A stretch of 64,000 nucleotides of DNA from Sipunculus nudus (lineage: Eukaryota; Annelida; Sipuncula; Golfingiida; Sipunculidae), in the NCBI GenBank assembly GCA_026874595.1, contig CM049315.1, positions 10,184,664-10,248,663 of the forward strand, in the 5' to 3' direction. This document shows positions 12,701 to 25,678 of the stretch, piece after piece. The translations under genes and the position numbers were made by a program. Every line of letters starts with the position of its first letter. The stretch's first letter is position 1. Under the pieces are notes generated by a model. The model was given only the letters and a program-made list of their open reading frames with translations. It was not told the origin of the DNA and searched no databases.

Positions 12701-13680
12701 ACAAAATTATTCTCTGTAGACCGTGTGTCCGTAGTGCTTATTTGACAAAACAATTTTCTGTAGACCATGTGTCCTTGGTGCTTATTTGACAAAACAATTC
12801 TATGTACACCGTGTGTCTGTAGTGCTAATTTAACAAAATAATGTTCTGTAGACCATGTGTCCGTGGTGCTTATTTGACAAAACACTTCTCTGTTGACCGT
12901 GTGTCCGTGGTGCTTATTTGACAAAATTATTCAGTGTAGACCGTGTGTCCGTAGTGCTTATTTGACAAAACAATTTTCTGTAGACCATGTGTCCTTGGTG
13001 CTTATTTGACAAAACAATTCTATGTACACCGTGTGTCTGTAGTGCTAATTTGACAAAACAATTTTCTGTAGACCGTGTGTCCGTGGTGCTTATTTGACAA
13101 AACACTTCCCTGTTGACCGTGTATCCGTGGTGCTTATTTGACAAAATTATTCTCTGTAGACCGTGTGTCCGTAGTGCTTATTTGACAAAACAATTTTCTG
13201 TAGACCATGTGTCCTTGGTGCTTATTTGACAAAACAATTCTATGTACACCGTGTGTCTGTAGTGCTAATTTGACAAAATAATGTTCTGTAGACCATGTGT
13301 CCGTGGTGCTTATTTGACAAAACACTTCTCTGTTGACCGTGTGTCCGTGGTGCTTATTTGACAAAATTATTCTCTGTAGACCGTGTGTCCGTAGTGCTTA
13401 TTTGACAAAACAATTTTCTGTAGACCATGTGTCCTTGGTGCTTATTTGACAAAACAATTCTATGTACACCGTGTGTCTGTAGTGCTAATTTGACAAAATA
13501 ATGTTCTGTAGACCATGTGTCCGTGGTGCTTATTTGACAAAACACTTCTCTGTTGACCGTGTGTCCGTGGTGCTTATTTGACAAAATTATTCTCTGTAGA
13601 CCGTGTGTCCGTAGTGCTTATTTGACAAAACAATTTTCTGTAGACCATGTGTCCGTGGTGCTTATTTGACAAAACACTTC
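12580..13680. repeat. 220-bp (5-monomer) higher-order repeat zone
   Basis: The same variant monomer recurs at 12580, 12800, 13020, 13240 and 13460, exactly 220 bases apart, with the intervening four monomers repeated almost unchanged. The minus-strand 76-codon open frames at 12694, 12914, 13134 and 13354 show the same 220-base step. Confidence 0.9.
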
Positions 13681-15962
13681 TCTGTTGACTGTGTGTCCGT
13701 GGTGCTTATTTGACCAAATTATTCTCTGTAGACCGTGTGTCCGTGGTGCTTATTTGACAAAACAATTTTCTGTAGACCGTGTGTCCGTGGTGCTTATTAA
13801 CAAAACAATTCTATGTACACCGTGTGTCTGTAGTGCTAATTTGACAAAATAATTTTCTGTAGACCGTGTGTCCGTGGTGCTTATTTGACAAAACACTTCT
13901 CTGTTGCCAAGGTGTCCGTTGTGCTTATTTGACAAAACATTTCTCTGTTGACCGTGTGTCCTTACTGCTTATTTACAAAACAATTCTCTGTAGACCGTGT
14001 GTCCGTGGTGCTTATTTGACAAAACAGTTCTCTGTAGACCGTGTGTCCGTGGTGCTTATTTGACTAAATAATTCTCTGTACACCGTGTGTCCTTGGTGCT
14101 TATTTACAAAACTATTCTCTGTAGACCGTGTGTCCGTGGTACTTATTTGACAAAACATTTCTCTGGAGACTGTGTGTCCGTGGTGCTTATTTGACAATAC
14201 AATTCTCTGTAGACCGTGTGTCCGTGGTGCTTATTTGACAAAACTATTCTCTGTAGACCGTGTGTCCGTGGTGCTTATTTGACAAAACAATTCTCTGTAC
14301 ACCGTGTGTCCATGGTGCTTATTTGACAATATAATTTTCTGTAGACCGTGTGTCCATGGTGCTTATTTGACAAAACACTTCCCTGTTGACCGTGTGTCCG
14401 TTGTGCTTATTTGCCAAAACACTTCTCTGTTGACCGTGTGTCCTTGGTGCTTATTTACAAAACAATTCTCTGTAGACCGTGTGTCCGTGGTGCTTATTTG
14501 ACAAAACACTTCCCTGTTCACCGTGTGTCCGTGGTGCTTATTTGACAAAACAATTCTCTGTTGACCGTGTGTCCTTGGTGCTTATTTGACAAAACAATTC
14601 TCTGTAGACCGTGTGTCCTTGGTGCTTATTTACAAAACAATCCTCTGTACATCGTGTGTCCATGGTGCTTATTTGACAAAATAATTTTCTGTAGACCATG
14701 TGTCCTTGGTGCTTATTTGACAAAACAATTCTATGTACACCGTGTGTCTGTAGTGCTAATTTGACAAAATAATGTTCTGTAGACCATGTGTCCGTGGTGC
14801 TTATTTGACAAAACACTTCTCTGTTGACCGTGTGTCCGTGGTGCTTATTTGACAAAATTATTCTCTGTAGACCGTGTGTCCGTAGTGCTTATTTGACAAA
14901 ACAATTTTCTGTAGACCATGTGTCCGTGGTGCTTATTTGACAAAACACTTCTCTGTTGACTGTGTGTCCGTGGTGCTTATTTGACCAAATTATTCTCTGT
15001 AGACCGTGTGTCCGTGGTGCTTATTTGACAAAACAATTTTCTGTAGACCGTGTGTCCGTGGTGCTTATTAACAAAACAATTCTATGTACACCGTGTGTCT
15101 GTAGTGCTAATTTGACAAAATAATTTTCTGTAGACCGTGTGTCCGTGGTGCTTATTTGACAAAACACTTCTCTGTTGCCAAGGTGTCCGTTGTGCTTATT
15201 TGACAAAACATTTCTCTGTTGACCGTGTGTCCTTACTGCTTATTTACAAAACAATTCTCTGTAGACCGTGTGTCCGTGGTGCTTATTTGACAAAACAGTT
15301 CTCTGTAGACCGTGTGTCCGTGGTGCTTATTTGACTAAATAATTCTCTGTACACCGTGTGTCCTTGGTGCTTATTTACAAAACTATTCTCTGTAGACCGT
15401 GTGTCCGTGGTACTTATTTGACAAAACATTTCTCTGGAGACTGTGTGTCCGTGGTGCTTATTTGACAATACAATTCTCTGTAGACCGTGTGTCCGTGGTG
15501 CTTATTTGACAAAACTATTCTCTGTAGACCGTGTGTCCGTGGTGCTTATTTGACAAAACAATTCTCTGTACACCGTGTGTCCATGGTGCTTATTTGACAA
15601 TATAATTTTCTGTAGACCGTGTGTCCATGGTGCTTATTTGACAAAACACTTCCCTGTTGACCGTGTGTCCGTTGTGCTTATTTGCCAAAACACTTCTCTG
15701 TTGACCGTGTGTCCTTGGTGCTTATTTACAAAACAATTCTCTGTAGACCGTGTGTCCGTGGTGCTTATTTGACAAAACACTTCCCTGTTCACCGTGTGTC
15801 CGTGGTGCTTATTTGACAAAACAATTCTCTGTTGACCGTGTGTCCTTGGTGCTTATTTGACAAAACAATTCTCTGTAGACCGTGTGTCCTTGGTGCTTAT
15901 TTACAAAACAATCCTCTGTACATCGTGTGTCCATGGTGCTTATTTGACAAAATAATTTTCTG
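13421..15962. repeat. 1271-bp tandem duplication inside the satellite
   Basis: The block about 13421-14691 is followed directly by a nearly identical copy at about 14692-15962. Every landmark recurs at +1271: open-frame starts at 13750 and 15021, 14012 and 15283, 14304 and 15575, 14363 and 15634. 1271 is five less than 29 x 44, which fits several 43-bp monomers in the block. Near-identity suggests a recent unequal exchange, though an assembly duplication cannot be excluded. Confidence 0.9.
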
Positions 15963-17119
15963 TAGACCGTGTGTCCATGGTGCTTATTTGACAAAACACT
16001 TCCCTGTTGACCTTGTGTCCGTTGTGCTTATTTGACAAAACACTTCTCTGTTGACCGTGTGTCCTTGGTGCTTATTTACAAAACCATTCTCTGTAGACCG
16101 TGTGTCCGTGGTGCTTATTTGACAACACAATTCTCTGTTTACCGTGTGTCCGTGGTGCTTATTTGACAAAATAATTCTCTGTTGACCGTGTGTCCTTGGT
16201 GCTTATTTGACAAAACAATTCTCTGTAGACCGTGTGTCCATGGTGCTTATTTGACAAAATAATTTTCTGTAGACCGTGTGTCCATGGTGCTATTTTGACA
16301 AAACACTTCCCTGTTGACCGTGTGTCCGTTGTGCTTATTTGACCAAACACTTCTCTGTTGACCGTGTGTCCTTGGTGCTTATTTACAAAACCATTCTCTG
16401 TAGACCGTGTGCCTTGGTGCTTATTTGACAAAACAATTCTCTGTAGACCGTGTGTCCTTGGTGCTTATTTACAAAACAATTCTCTGTACACCGTGTGTCC
16501 ATGGTGCTTATTTGACAAAATAAATTTCTGTAGACCGTGTGTCCGTTGTGCTTATTTGACAAAACAATTCTCTGTTGACCGTGTGTCCTTGGTGCTTATT
16601 TACAAAACCATTCTCTGTAGACCGTGTGTCCGTGGTGCTTATTTGTCAAAACAATTCTCTGCACACCGTGTGTCCGTGGTGCTTATTTGACAAAATAATT
16701 CTCTGTAGACCGTGTGTCCTTGGTGCTTATTTACAAAACCATTCTTTGTAGACCGTGAGTCCGTGGTGCTTTTTTGACAAAACAATTCTCTGCACACCGT
16801 GTGTCCGTGGTGCTTATTTGACAAAATAATTCTCTGTAGACCGTGTGTCCGTGGTACTTATTTGACAAAACACTTCTCTGTAGACCGTGTGTCCGTGGTG
16901 CTTATTTGACAAAACAATTCTGTTGACCGTGTGTCCGTGGTGCTTATTTGACAAAACAATTCTCTGTAGACCGTGTGTCCGTGGTGCTTATTTGACAAAA
17001 CTATTCTCTGTAGACCTACATGTGCCCGTGATACTTATTTAACAAAACAATTCTCTATAGACCGTGTGGTCACGCAATCACATGATCCTAAGCGAGATGG
17101 CATTTAGGTCTCCAAAGGA

Positions 17120-17843
17120 CTCTAAAACAGATTGGTCAAATATTGGACCAATTTTGTTGGTACAGATGATATTGGTAGGTTTAACCAACACACTGGTTAT
17201 TTCAACCAACTCGTTGGTCATGCACTAACCAAAACGATTAGTCATTTTGACAATTTTTTATTGGTCGACCATTTTGTTCCATATATTTTATACCGATTGC
17301 TTGGTCATGCACTGACTAAACAGATTAGTCAATTTCACATCAGACACAAAAGTGCATTTAGTCATTTGCAAGTGAAGCAAGATTAATGGTAGCCATGACA
17401 ACATGACACTCAGTCCATTGGAAATAAACTGACTGCTTAATGGCTGGGGGGCAAGACGTCTGACTTTTTTTGCGTGTGGTCACAGGTTTCGATTCCACGA
17501 TCGGGCGGAATTCGGGGTTCCCCCTTGAAAACCCTCACCAAAGCAACCCGAATCTGAAGAACGGCTTGTAACAAGACTTCGACCCAATCGTGATATAAGG
17601 AAGAAACTGTAAAAGGGAGTGAAAGTAGCAGTACCAATTTGTTAATGATAGATTAACCAAAATATTGATAAAACAGGCCAAAACTATAGTTGGTTAGTAT
17701 GTTACTAATCTAGATTAGTTAAAAATTCATCCAAAATTATTGGTTGCTGTGACTAAGAGATTGGCTGGACACATATCTACCAACTATGGACTTGTAAAAA
17801 ATAACCAATATATTGGTCATTTCAACCAATCTGTTTTTAGAGG
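17120..17843. mobile_element. non-autonomous inverted-repeat DNA element rich in TTGGT/ACCAA
   Basis: The left end CTCTAAAACAGATTGGT (from 17120) is mirrored by ACCAATCTGTTTTTAGAG ending near 17842. The interior is studded with TTGGT and ACCAA words in both orientations, including a perfect palindrome ACCAATATATTGGT at 17804-17817 and a near palindrome at 17131-17150. Such sub-terminal repeats are typical transposase-binding arrays of MITE-like elements. No transposase frame is present. It begins about 50 bases after the satellite ends. I see no convincing target-site duplication. Confidence 0.65.
17425..17640 (+). mobile_element. tRNA-like SINE remnant nested in the inverted-repeat element
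   Basis: TGGCTGGGGGGCAAGACG (about 17442-17459) resembles a pol III A box. GGTTTCGATTCC near 17486 resembles a B box at tRNA-like spacing. The following 150 bases are GC-richer than their surroundings and interrupt the TTGGT-rich element. Edges are approximate, and I could not find flanking duplications. Confidence 0.45.
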
Positions 17844-19856
17844 GATGCATGCATGGATCGTATTATAAGGTAATCCCGAGAATAAGTCTGTTAACACAAG
17901 AGTTCAGGTTTGTTTTAATCAAGAGGCTGAGCTGGGCTCTGAATCTAATCTCGTCACAAGGTCATACCACTGTTCTGTGATCAACAAGAGGAAACAGTCT
18001 CTCGACTTCCAATCACTATAATCAGTTCTCTCTGCAAGTAAAAACAACAACAGGGTGTATTTTCTTGGAAGTGCTTCTCACGGCATTTACTTACGCAGGA
18101 CACTCGGACAACGACACAACGACGTCTCTGTGGTGTCACTAAATAGCAAACAAGTGTGAGTTAGTATAAGTGTAAAACGCCTAGGGTCCACTTTCTTCAG
18201 TGTTCTGCATGCCTAATATGTAAAATGCATATATGAAAAAGCTATATATGGTGCTATACAGCTAAAACAAATACTTCATCCTATCAGACAAGTAGTAAAA
18301 ATAACTTTTAAGAAATATGCGGGGAGTTATTATTCTTCTCTTGGTTCACATTAAATAAAATTTCTGGTAATATCACGGAGCTTTTTGGAATAACTTGTTT
18401 TTATAATATGGCCACTAAATTCCTTAATGATTAGAAAATACTCAGAGACTGCATTCCTCCGCCAAAATTATGGACAACAAGATTCTTCATTTTAGCCGGA
18501 TCATAATAAAACGTTGGTGTGTTTTTCATAACGTAGGAAATATGTCAATCCAAACCAAAGAATATGAGTGTCATGGTTTGTTAAATCAATGTTTGCATCA
18601 TAAGTAAACTTTGCCCGCTAGGATAGAGGCGTTTCAAAATAAGTCACGCAGTTGACATATATAGGTGGTGGAAACTTTTATTCAGTTCAGGTTTCCCCTT
18701 ATACTAGTGAATGACAAGATAAGTTACCTATCTTACAATGATTCAGCATCCTTTTAAAAGTTAAAACAATACATATATTGTTGTGATCCGGATTATTGTC
18801 AAAATATGATTTTTCTTTGTGTGTTGTATAAAACTTGATTCGTTGCTCCCACAAACTTACACATGATATGAAACTGCTTCATGTGATATAATGGTGCTGT
18901 GGAAACGATGTTCATCATTTAAAACATATATACATATTCAATATTCATTCACTTGTTTCCATGCGACTTACGAAACCTATATGAAAACTTATATCGAACG
19001 TCAGGAATATTGTCTCCGTGATGTTGTTCACGATTATGAAGCATAGTAAAATATAATATATTATGATATTTATTTATAATATAACATTAAACAATATAAT
19101 ATAATATATTGTCACGCAACTCCTCAGTGACCACGCCTCGGCATAACCAGGGTTTGAGCATTCTTCTATCTGGAACGATGTCAGTTAAGTGTGTGTTTTT
19201 GGGGTCATTTTTAGTATTTTCCCGTAAGTCCTGAGGAATTTGGCATAATTTCACGACGGGGCTATCGAGGCGCATTACATCAGCATTCTTGCAGCTCTGT
19301 CCAAACCCTACAACAGGTTATATCTCAGTGAGATAATATGCAAAAAAAGATATAAAATATATATATAATAAAAACAGTGCTAATTAAATACTTGAGGCTA
19401 TGCGAGTTATAATAAAAACAGTGCTATTGAGGTCCTCCGTTTATCAGGACATTGTCACACCAGGAAGTTACGTGGAAGAATTTCTTCAGTATTTACACTT
19501 CCCCTTCCCTGGGCCGGCGTGCTCGTGTATAAAGGTAACCGGGATTTCCTGATTAAGTACGCTCGTTAACCCGGTCTTCCTGATTCAGTGCCCTTATCGG
19601 ACTGAGGTTGGCAGAAATATTTTGTACTGAAGGGCACATCCTTTTGTAGACTTTGATGCACCTTTATAGCTGACGCGACGCTCCAGCGGACAGACACAAA
19701 CATGGAGGAATTTATTGGATGCTCCAGCGAACAGAATGCTATTTCGCCAAGTGGTCTGTTTCCAAGGCTTTATAAACAAACTCCATAATAGACCTCTGTC
19801 GTCTATAAAATATATTTTTTTTTTGTTTTAAAGTATAAATTGAAATATTGGAGATA
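17844..19856. other. intergenic DNA, nothing recognised
   Basis: AT-rich unique-looking sequence with no supported exon. A GC-richer patch at about 19500-19780 includes GTATAAAG (about 19528) but no coding exon that I recognise. Confidence 0.5.
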
Positions 19857-20333
19857 ACAGTTTTCTTCAACGACTTCCTCACTTTACACATTAAAATGAA
19901 ATTTAAATATGTTTATTTTATGTTATTAATCTATGTGAATAAAAATAAATAGATCACTGTGAACTGGGGCTTCTTAATATATCAGCGGCTTATATAGGTA
20001 TAGTAGAGAGGGTGATGTATTTGGACAACTATGTTGGATAAGCATCGTTTCAGGGAAAATTTCAAACATTGATTTTTTTTGTGGTAAGTACTTGACAGTT
20101 TTCTTCAACGACTTTCTCACTTTACACATTAAAATGAAATTGTAAACCTATGAGTTTATTTTATGTTAATTATCTATGTGAATAAAAATAAATAGATCAC
20201 AGTGGACTGAGGCTTCTAAATATACCAGCGGCTTATATAGGTATAGTAGAGAGGGTGATGTATTTGGACAACTATGTTGGATAAGCATCGTTTCAGGGAA
20301 AATTACAAGAACATTGATTTTTTTGTGGTAAGT
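19857..20333. repeat. 238-bp tandem duplication
   Basis: ACAGTTTTCTTCAACGACTT starts one copy at 19857 and the same word recurs, one base changed, at 20095. Both copies run through ACTATGTTGGATAAGCATCG to a shared GTGGTAAGTAC end. The copies differ by a few substitutions and short indels, so the duplication is fairly recent. Confidence 0.9.
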
Positions 20334-22557
<2,224 letters not shown>

Positions 22558-22870
22558 ATAAGGCAAACTTACACAAAATAAAATCGGAATTCATTGCACA
22601 ATTGTAATACAAACTCCCAGGGGTAGGACTGTTCATTCTTCCATTATATACATTTGAGAGACGGGCACACACAAAATTTACATATACCGAGTGTATGATA
22701 AATATGCCCAATATGAGATTAAGAACATTTTATTTGAATTTTATAACATTAATAATTGAATTTTGTGGCGAGAGTGAGAGTATTGAGGCGTATTTTAAAA
22801 CATCAACAGCTGCAATAACACTTGAATGTGAAGAAGGGCTGTTATGTCTTATTTTTATTCCTTTATTGAA

Positions 22871-24709
22871 TAGGGACGGGGGCTATGCTGATATGTAAGG
22901 TGCAAAATTGTGTTGGGTTTGAATGAAGAGTGACGGATATTGTTATGCAAGGTGGAAACATGTGTTGGGTTTGACTGAGAGTGACGGGTGCTGTTATGTA
23001 AGGTGGGAACACGTGTCGGATTTAGGTGAAGAGTAGCAGGTGTTGTTATGTTTGGTCGATACGTGTTGGGTTTGAGTGAAGAGTGGCGGATATTGTTATG
23101 CAAGGTGGAAACATGTGTTGGGTTTAACTGAGAGTGACGGTTGTTGTTATGTAAGGTGGGAACACGTGTCGGATTTAGGTGAAGAGTAGCAGGTGTTGTT
23201 ATGTTTGGTCGATACGTGTTGGGTTTGAGTGAAGAGTGGCGGATATTGTTATGCAAGGTGGAAACATGTGTTGGGTTTGACTGAGAGTGACGGTTGTTGT
23301 TATGTAAGGTGGGAACACGTGTCGGATTTAAGTGAAGAGTTGCAGGTGTTGTTATGTTTGGTCGATACTTGTTGGGTTTGAGTGAAGAGTGGCGGATATT
23401 GTTATGCAAGGTGGAAACATGTGTTGGGTTTGACTGAGAGTGACGGTTATTGTTATGTAAGGTGGAAAAACGTATTCGATTTGAGTGAAAAGTGGCGGTT
23501 GTTGTTATGTAAAGTGGGAACACGTGTCGGATTTAAGTGAATTAAGAGTAGCAGGTGTTGTTATGTTTGGTCGATACGTGTTGAGTTTGAGTGAAGAGTG
23601 GCGGTTGTTGTTATATAGGGTGAGAACATGTGTCGGGTTTGACTGAGAGTGACGGTTGTTGTTATGTAAGGTGAGAACACGTGTTGGGTTTGGGTAAGAC
23701 AGATGTGAGTTGTTAGGTTAAGTGGAAAAACGTATTCGATTTGAGGGAAGGGTGACGGTTGTTGTTATGTAAGGTGAGAACACGTGTTGGGTTTGAGTGA
23801 AGAGTGGCGGTTGTTATTATGTAAGGTGGGAACACGTGTTGGATTCGAGTGAAGATTGGCGGTTGTTATAATGCAAGGTGAGAACCTACGTGTTGGGTTC
23901 GAGTGAAGAGTGGCGGTTGTTATAATGTAAGGTGAGAACACGAGTTGAGTTGAGTGAGGAGTAGCAGGTGTTGTGTTTGATGGATATGTGTTGGGTTTGA
24001 GTGAAGAGTGGCGGTTGTTGTTATATAGGGTGAGAACATGTGTCGGGTTTGACTGAGAGTGACGGTTGTTGTTATGTAAGGTGAGAACACGTGTTGGGTT
24101 TGGATGAGAGTGATGTGTGTTGTTATGTAAAGTGGAAAAAACGTATTCGATTTGAGTGAAGGGTGACGGTTGTTGTTATGTAAGGTGGCAACGTGTGTCG
24201 GATTTAAGTGAAGAGTAGCAGGTGTTGTTATGTTTGGTCGATACGTGTTGGGTTTGAGTGAAGAGTGGCGGTTGTTGTTATATCGGGTGAGAACATGTGT
24301 CGGGTTTGGCTGAGAGTGACGGTTGTTGTTATGTAAGATGAGAACATGTGTTGGGTTTGGGTGAGAGTGATGTGTGTTGTCAGGTAAAGTGGAAAAACGT
24401 ATTCGATTTGAGGGAAGGGTGACGGTTGTTGTTATGTAAGGTGAGAACACGTGTTGGGTTTGAGTGAAGAGTGGCGGTTGTTATTATGTAAGGTTGGAAC
24501 ACGTGTTGGATTCGAGTGAAGAGTGGCGGTTGTTATAAGGCAAGGTGAGAGTGGCGGTTGTAATTATGTAAAGTTGGAACACGTGTTGGGTTTGAGTGAA
24601 GGGTGGTGTTATGCAAGGTGTGAACAAGTGTTGGGTTTGATTAAAGAGAAACGGGTTGTGTCTACAGTGAGATGGAACGGGAGTTTTTACGTAAGGTGGG
24701 ATCGCGTAT
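22871..24709. repeat. minisatellite, ~52-bp unit with ~154-bp higher-order period
   Basis: Units of about 50-53 bases contain GTGTTGGGTTTGAGTGAAGA and TTGTTGTTATGTAAGGTG. In the first half, three unit types alternate: the variant GTGGAAACATGTGTTGGG recurs every ~154 bases (near 22943, 23096, 23251 and 23403). In the second half, other variants (TATAGGGTGAGAACATG, GTGTGTTGTCAGGTAAAG) mark a different long-period order. Degenerate copies extend to about 24780. Minus-strand frames of 222 and 176 codons are open because the repeat is stop-poor; they encode His/Asn/Thr-rich repeats and are not supported as genes. Confidence 0.95.
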
Positions 24710-25509
24710 GATGTATGTAGGGCCGAGCGCTGTTATGCTAGTTTAGAACATGTCTTGTCTGGAGTGAACAGGGTTGGCATTATCATGACACACGTACAGG
24801 CCAAAGTTCCAAATCAATTAGGTTAGGTGGGCTGATGATTTTTCGCGCTCGCTTCGTGCATGTTCTTCGCTCACTACCAATATTAAAGTCAGGGGCGCAG
24901 AGGTAGTTTGCGTGGGCAAGAGCTTCTGCTCCTGAATTATTTACACTGATACGCAGCAGTTCACATGGACTTATATGACATTCAAACTGAATCCAGCGGG
25001 AGGGCGGGGTGGGGGTATGGGGCTTTTCGGATCCGATTACCGAGGTCACGGATGGCGTGCCAGATAAAATTAAAAAGCAATATAATTATAGCTAATTTTT
25101 TAAAAAAAAATCTGCACTCGCACGTGTATCTCTGGCTTGCCTCAGCGATTTATTCTCGGATTAAATGTCAAAGTAAAGTTTCAACAGAGTGATTATCCTC
25201 GCCCATTCCATGACGTGGGATAACATACTTCATTGCCGGCTATCATCACTATCTAAACCCCTATAAACCATACGTGTTCCTCCTACTACTTGTTTCCCTA
25301 CACAGTATCTGCACGAACGTTTGGAAATGTTATACGTGACAACTTATTATATACAACTGCGACACACTTTTTGCGTATTGAACTTGTATCATTACTTATT
25401 ACTTAAAAGCCCATGGAACGTATAGCAGGACTTGCAACCCCGGTTCTCGTGACGGCAGATCCTATTTTAATGGTTATAAATAGAAAAATAAATCCTTCTC
25501 ATTCCAGTT

Positions 25510-25678
25510 TGACGTCTTGGCGTCCCTGGTCACAGATAGAGCTTGGTGCTGCATGCTGCACCAGGCAGCTGAGGGAAATTTATAAATAACGCATTCACGT
25601 CATTACGCGAGAGACAACATGTTTACAGAGATACCCAACATCCGTCATTGCATGGTAACCATGGCAACCCTGACTCAT
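25510..25678. promoter_or_regulatory. motif cluster: CRE, E-box, TATA-like, RFX X-box, AP-1
   Basis: The cluster reads in order TGACGTC (25510-25516), CAGCTG (25566-25571), TATAAATA (25581-25588), GTAACCATGGCAAC (25655-25668) and TGACTCAT (25671-25678). The fourth is a full two-half-site RFX X-box, and the last is an AP-1 site three bases away. A transcript starting 25-30 bases after the TATA-like word would include the X-box. No coding exon is recognised downstream, so an enhancer or a non-coding promoter are both possible. Confidence 0.4.

Larger units (their letters stand above)
10831..17067. repeat. satellite DNA, 44-bp monomer, ~6.2 kb
   Basis: Head-to-tail 44-bp monomers run for about 6237 bases, or roughly 140 copies, until decayed edge copies at both ends. 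The conserved core words are CCGTGTGTCCGTGGTGC and TTTGACAAAACAATTC. Monomers differ at fixed positions: AATTC or CACTTC or AATAATG, TGTAGACC or TGTTGACC or TGTACACC, and CCGTGG or CTGTAG or CCTTGG. Some are 43 bp because one base of TTTGACAA is missing. These variants combine into higher-order repeats. The many open frames on both strands arise because three 44-bp monomers make 44 codons with few stops. They are not genes. Confidence 0.97.

Noticed and set aside
11004-16824. Dozens of open frames with Cys-rich (CPWCLFDK) or SNKHHGHTVNREVF-type repeats
   Set aside because: They all lie in the 44-bp satellite, occur on both strands in rotating frames, and follow from a stop-poor monomer rather than selection.
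10831-17067. CRISPR-like regular array
   Set aside because: The repeats are contiguous with no unique spacers, in an animal genome.
22855-24450. 222- and 176-codon His/Asn/Thr-rich minus-strand frames
   Set aside because: They coincide exactly with the 52-bp minisatellite and shift frame between units; no start context or family is seen.
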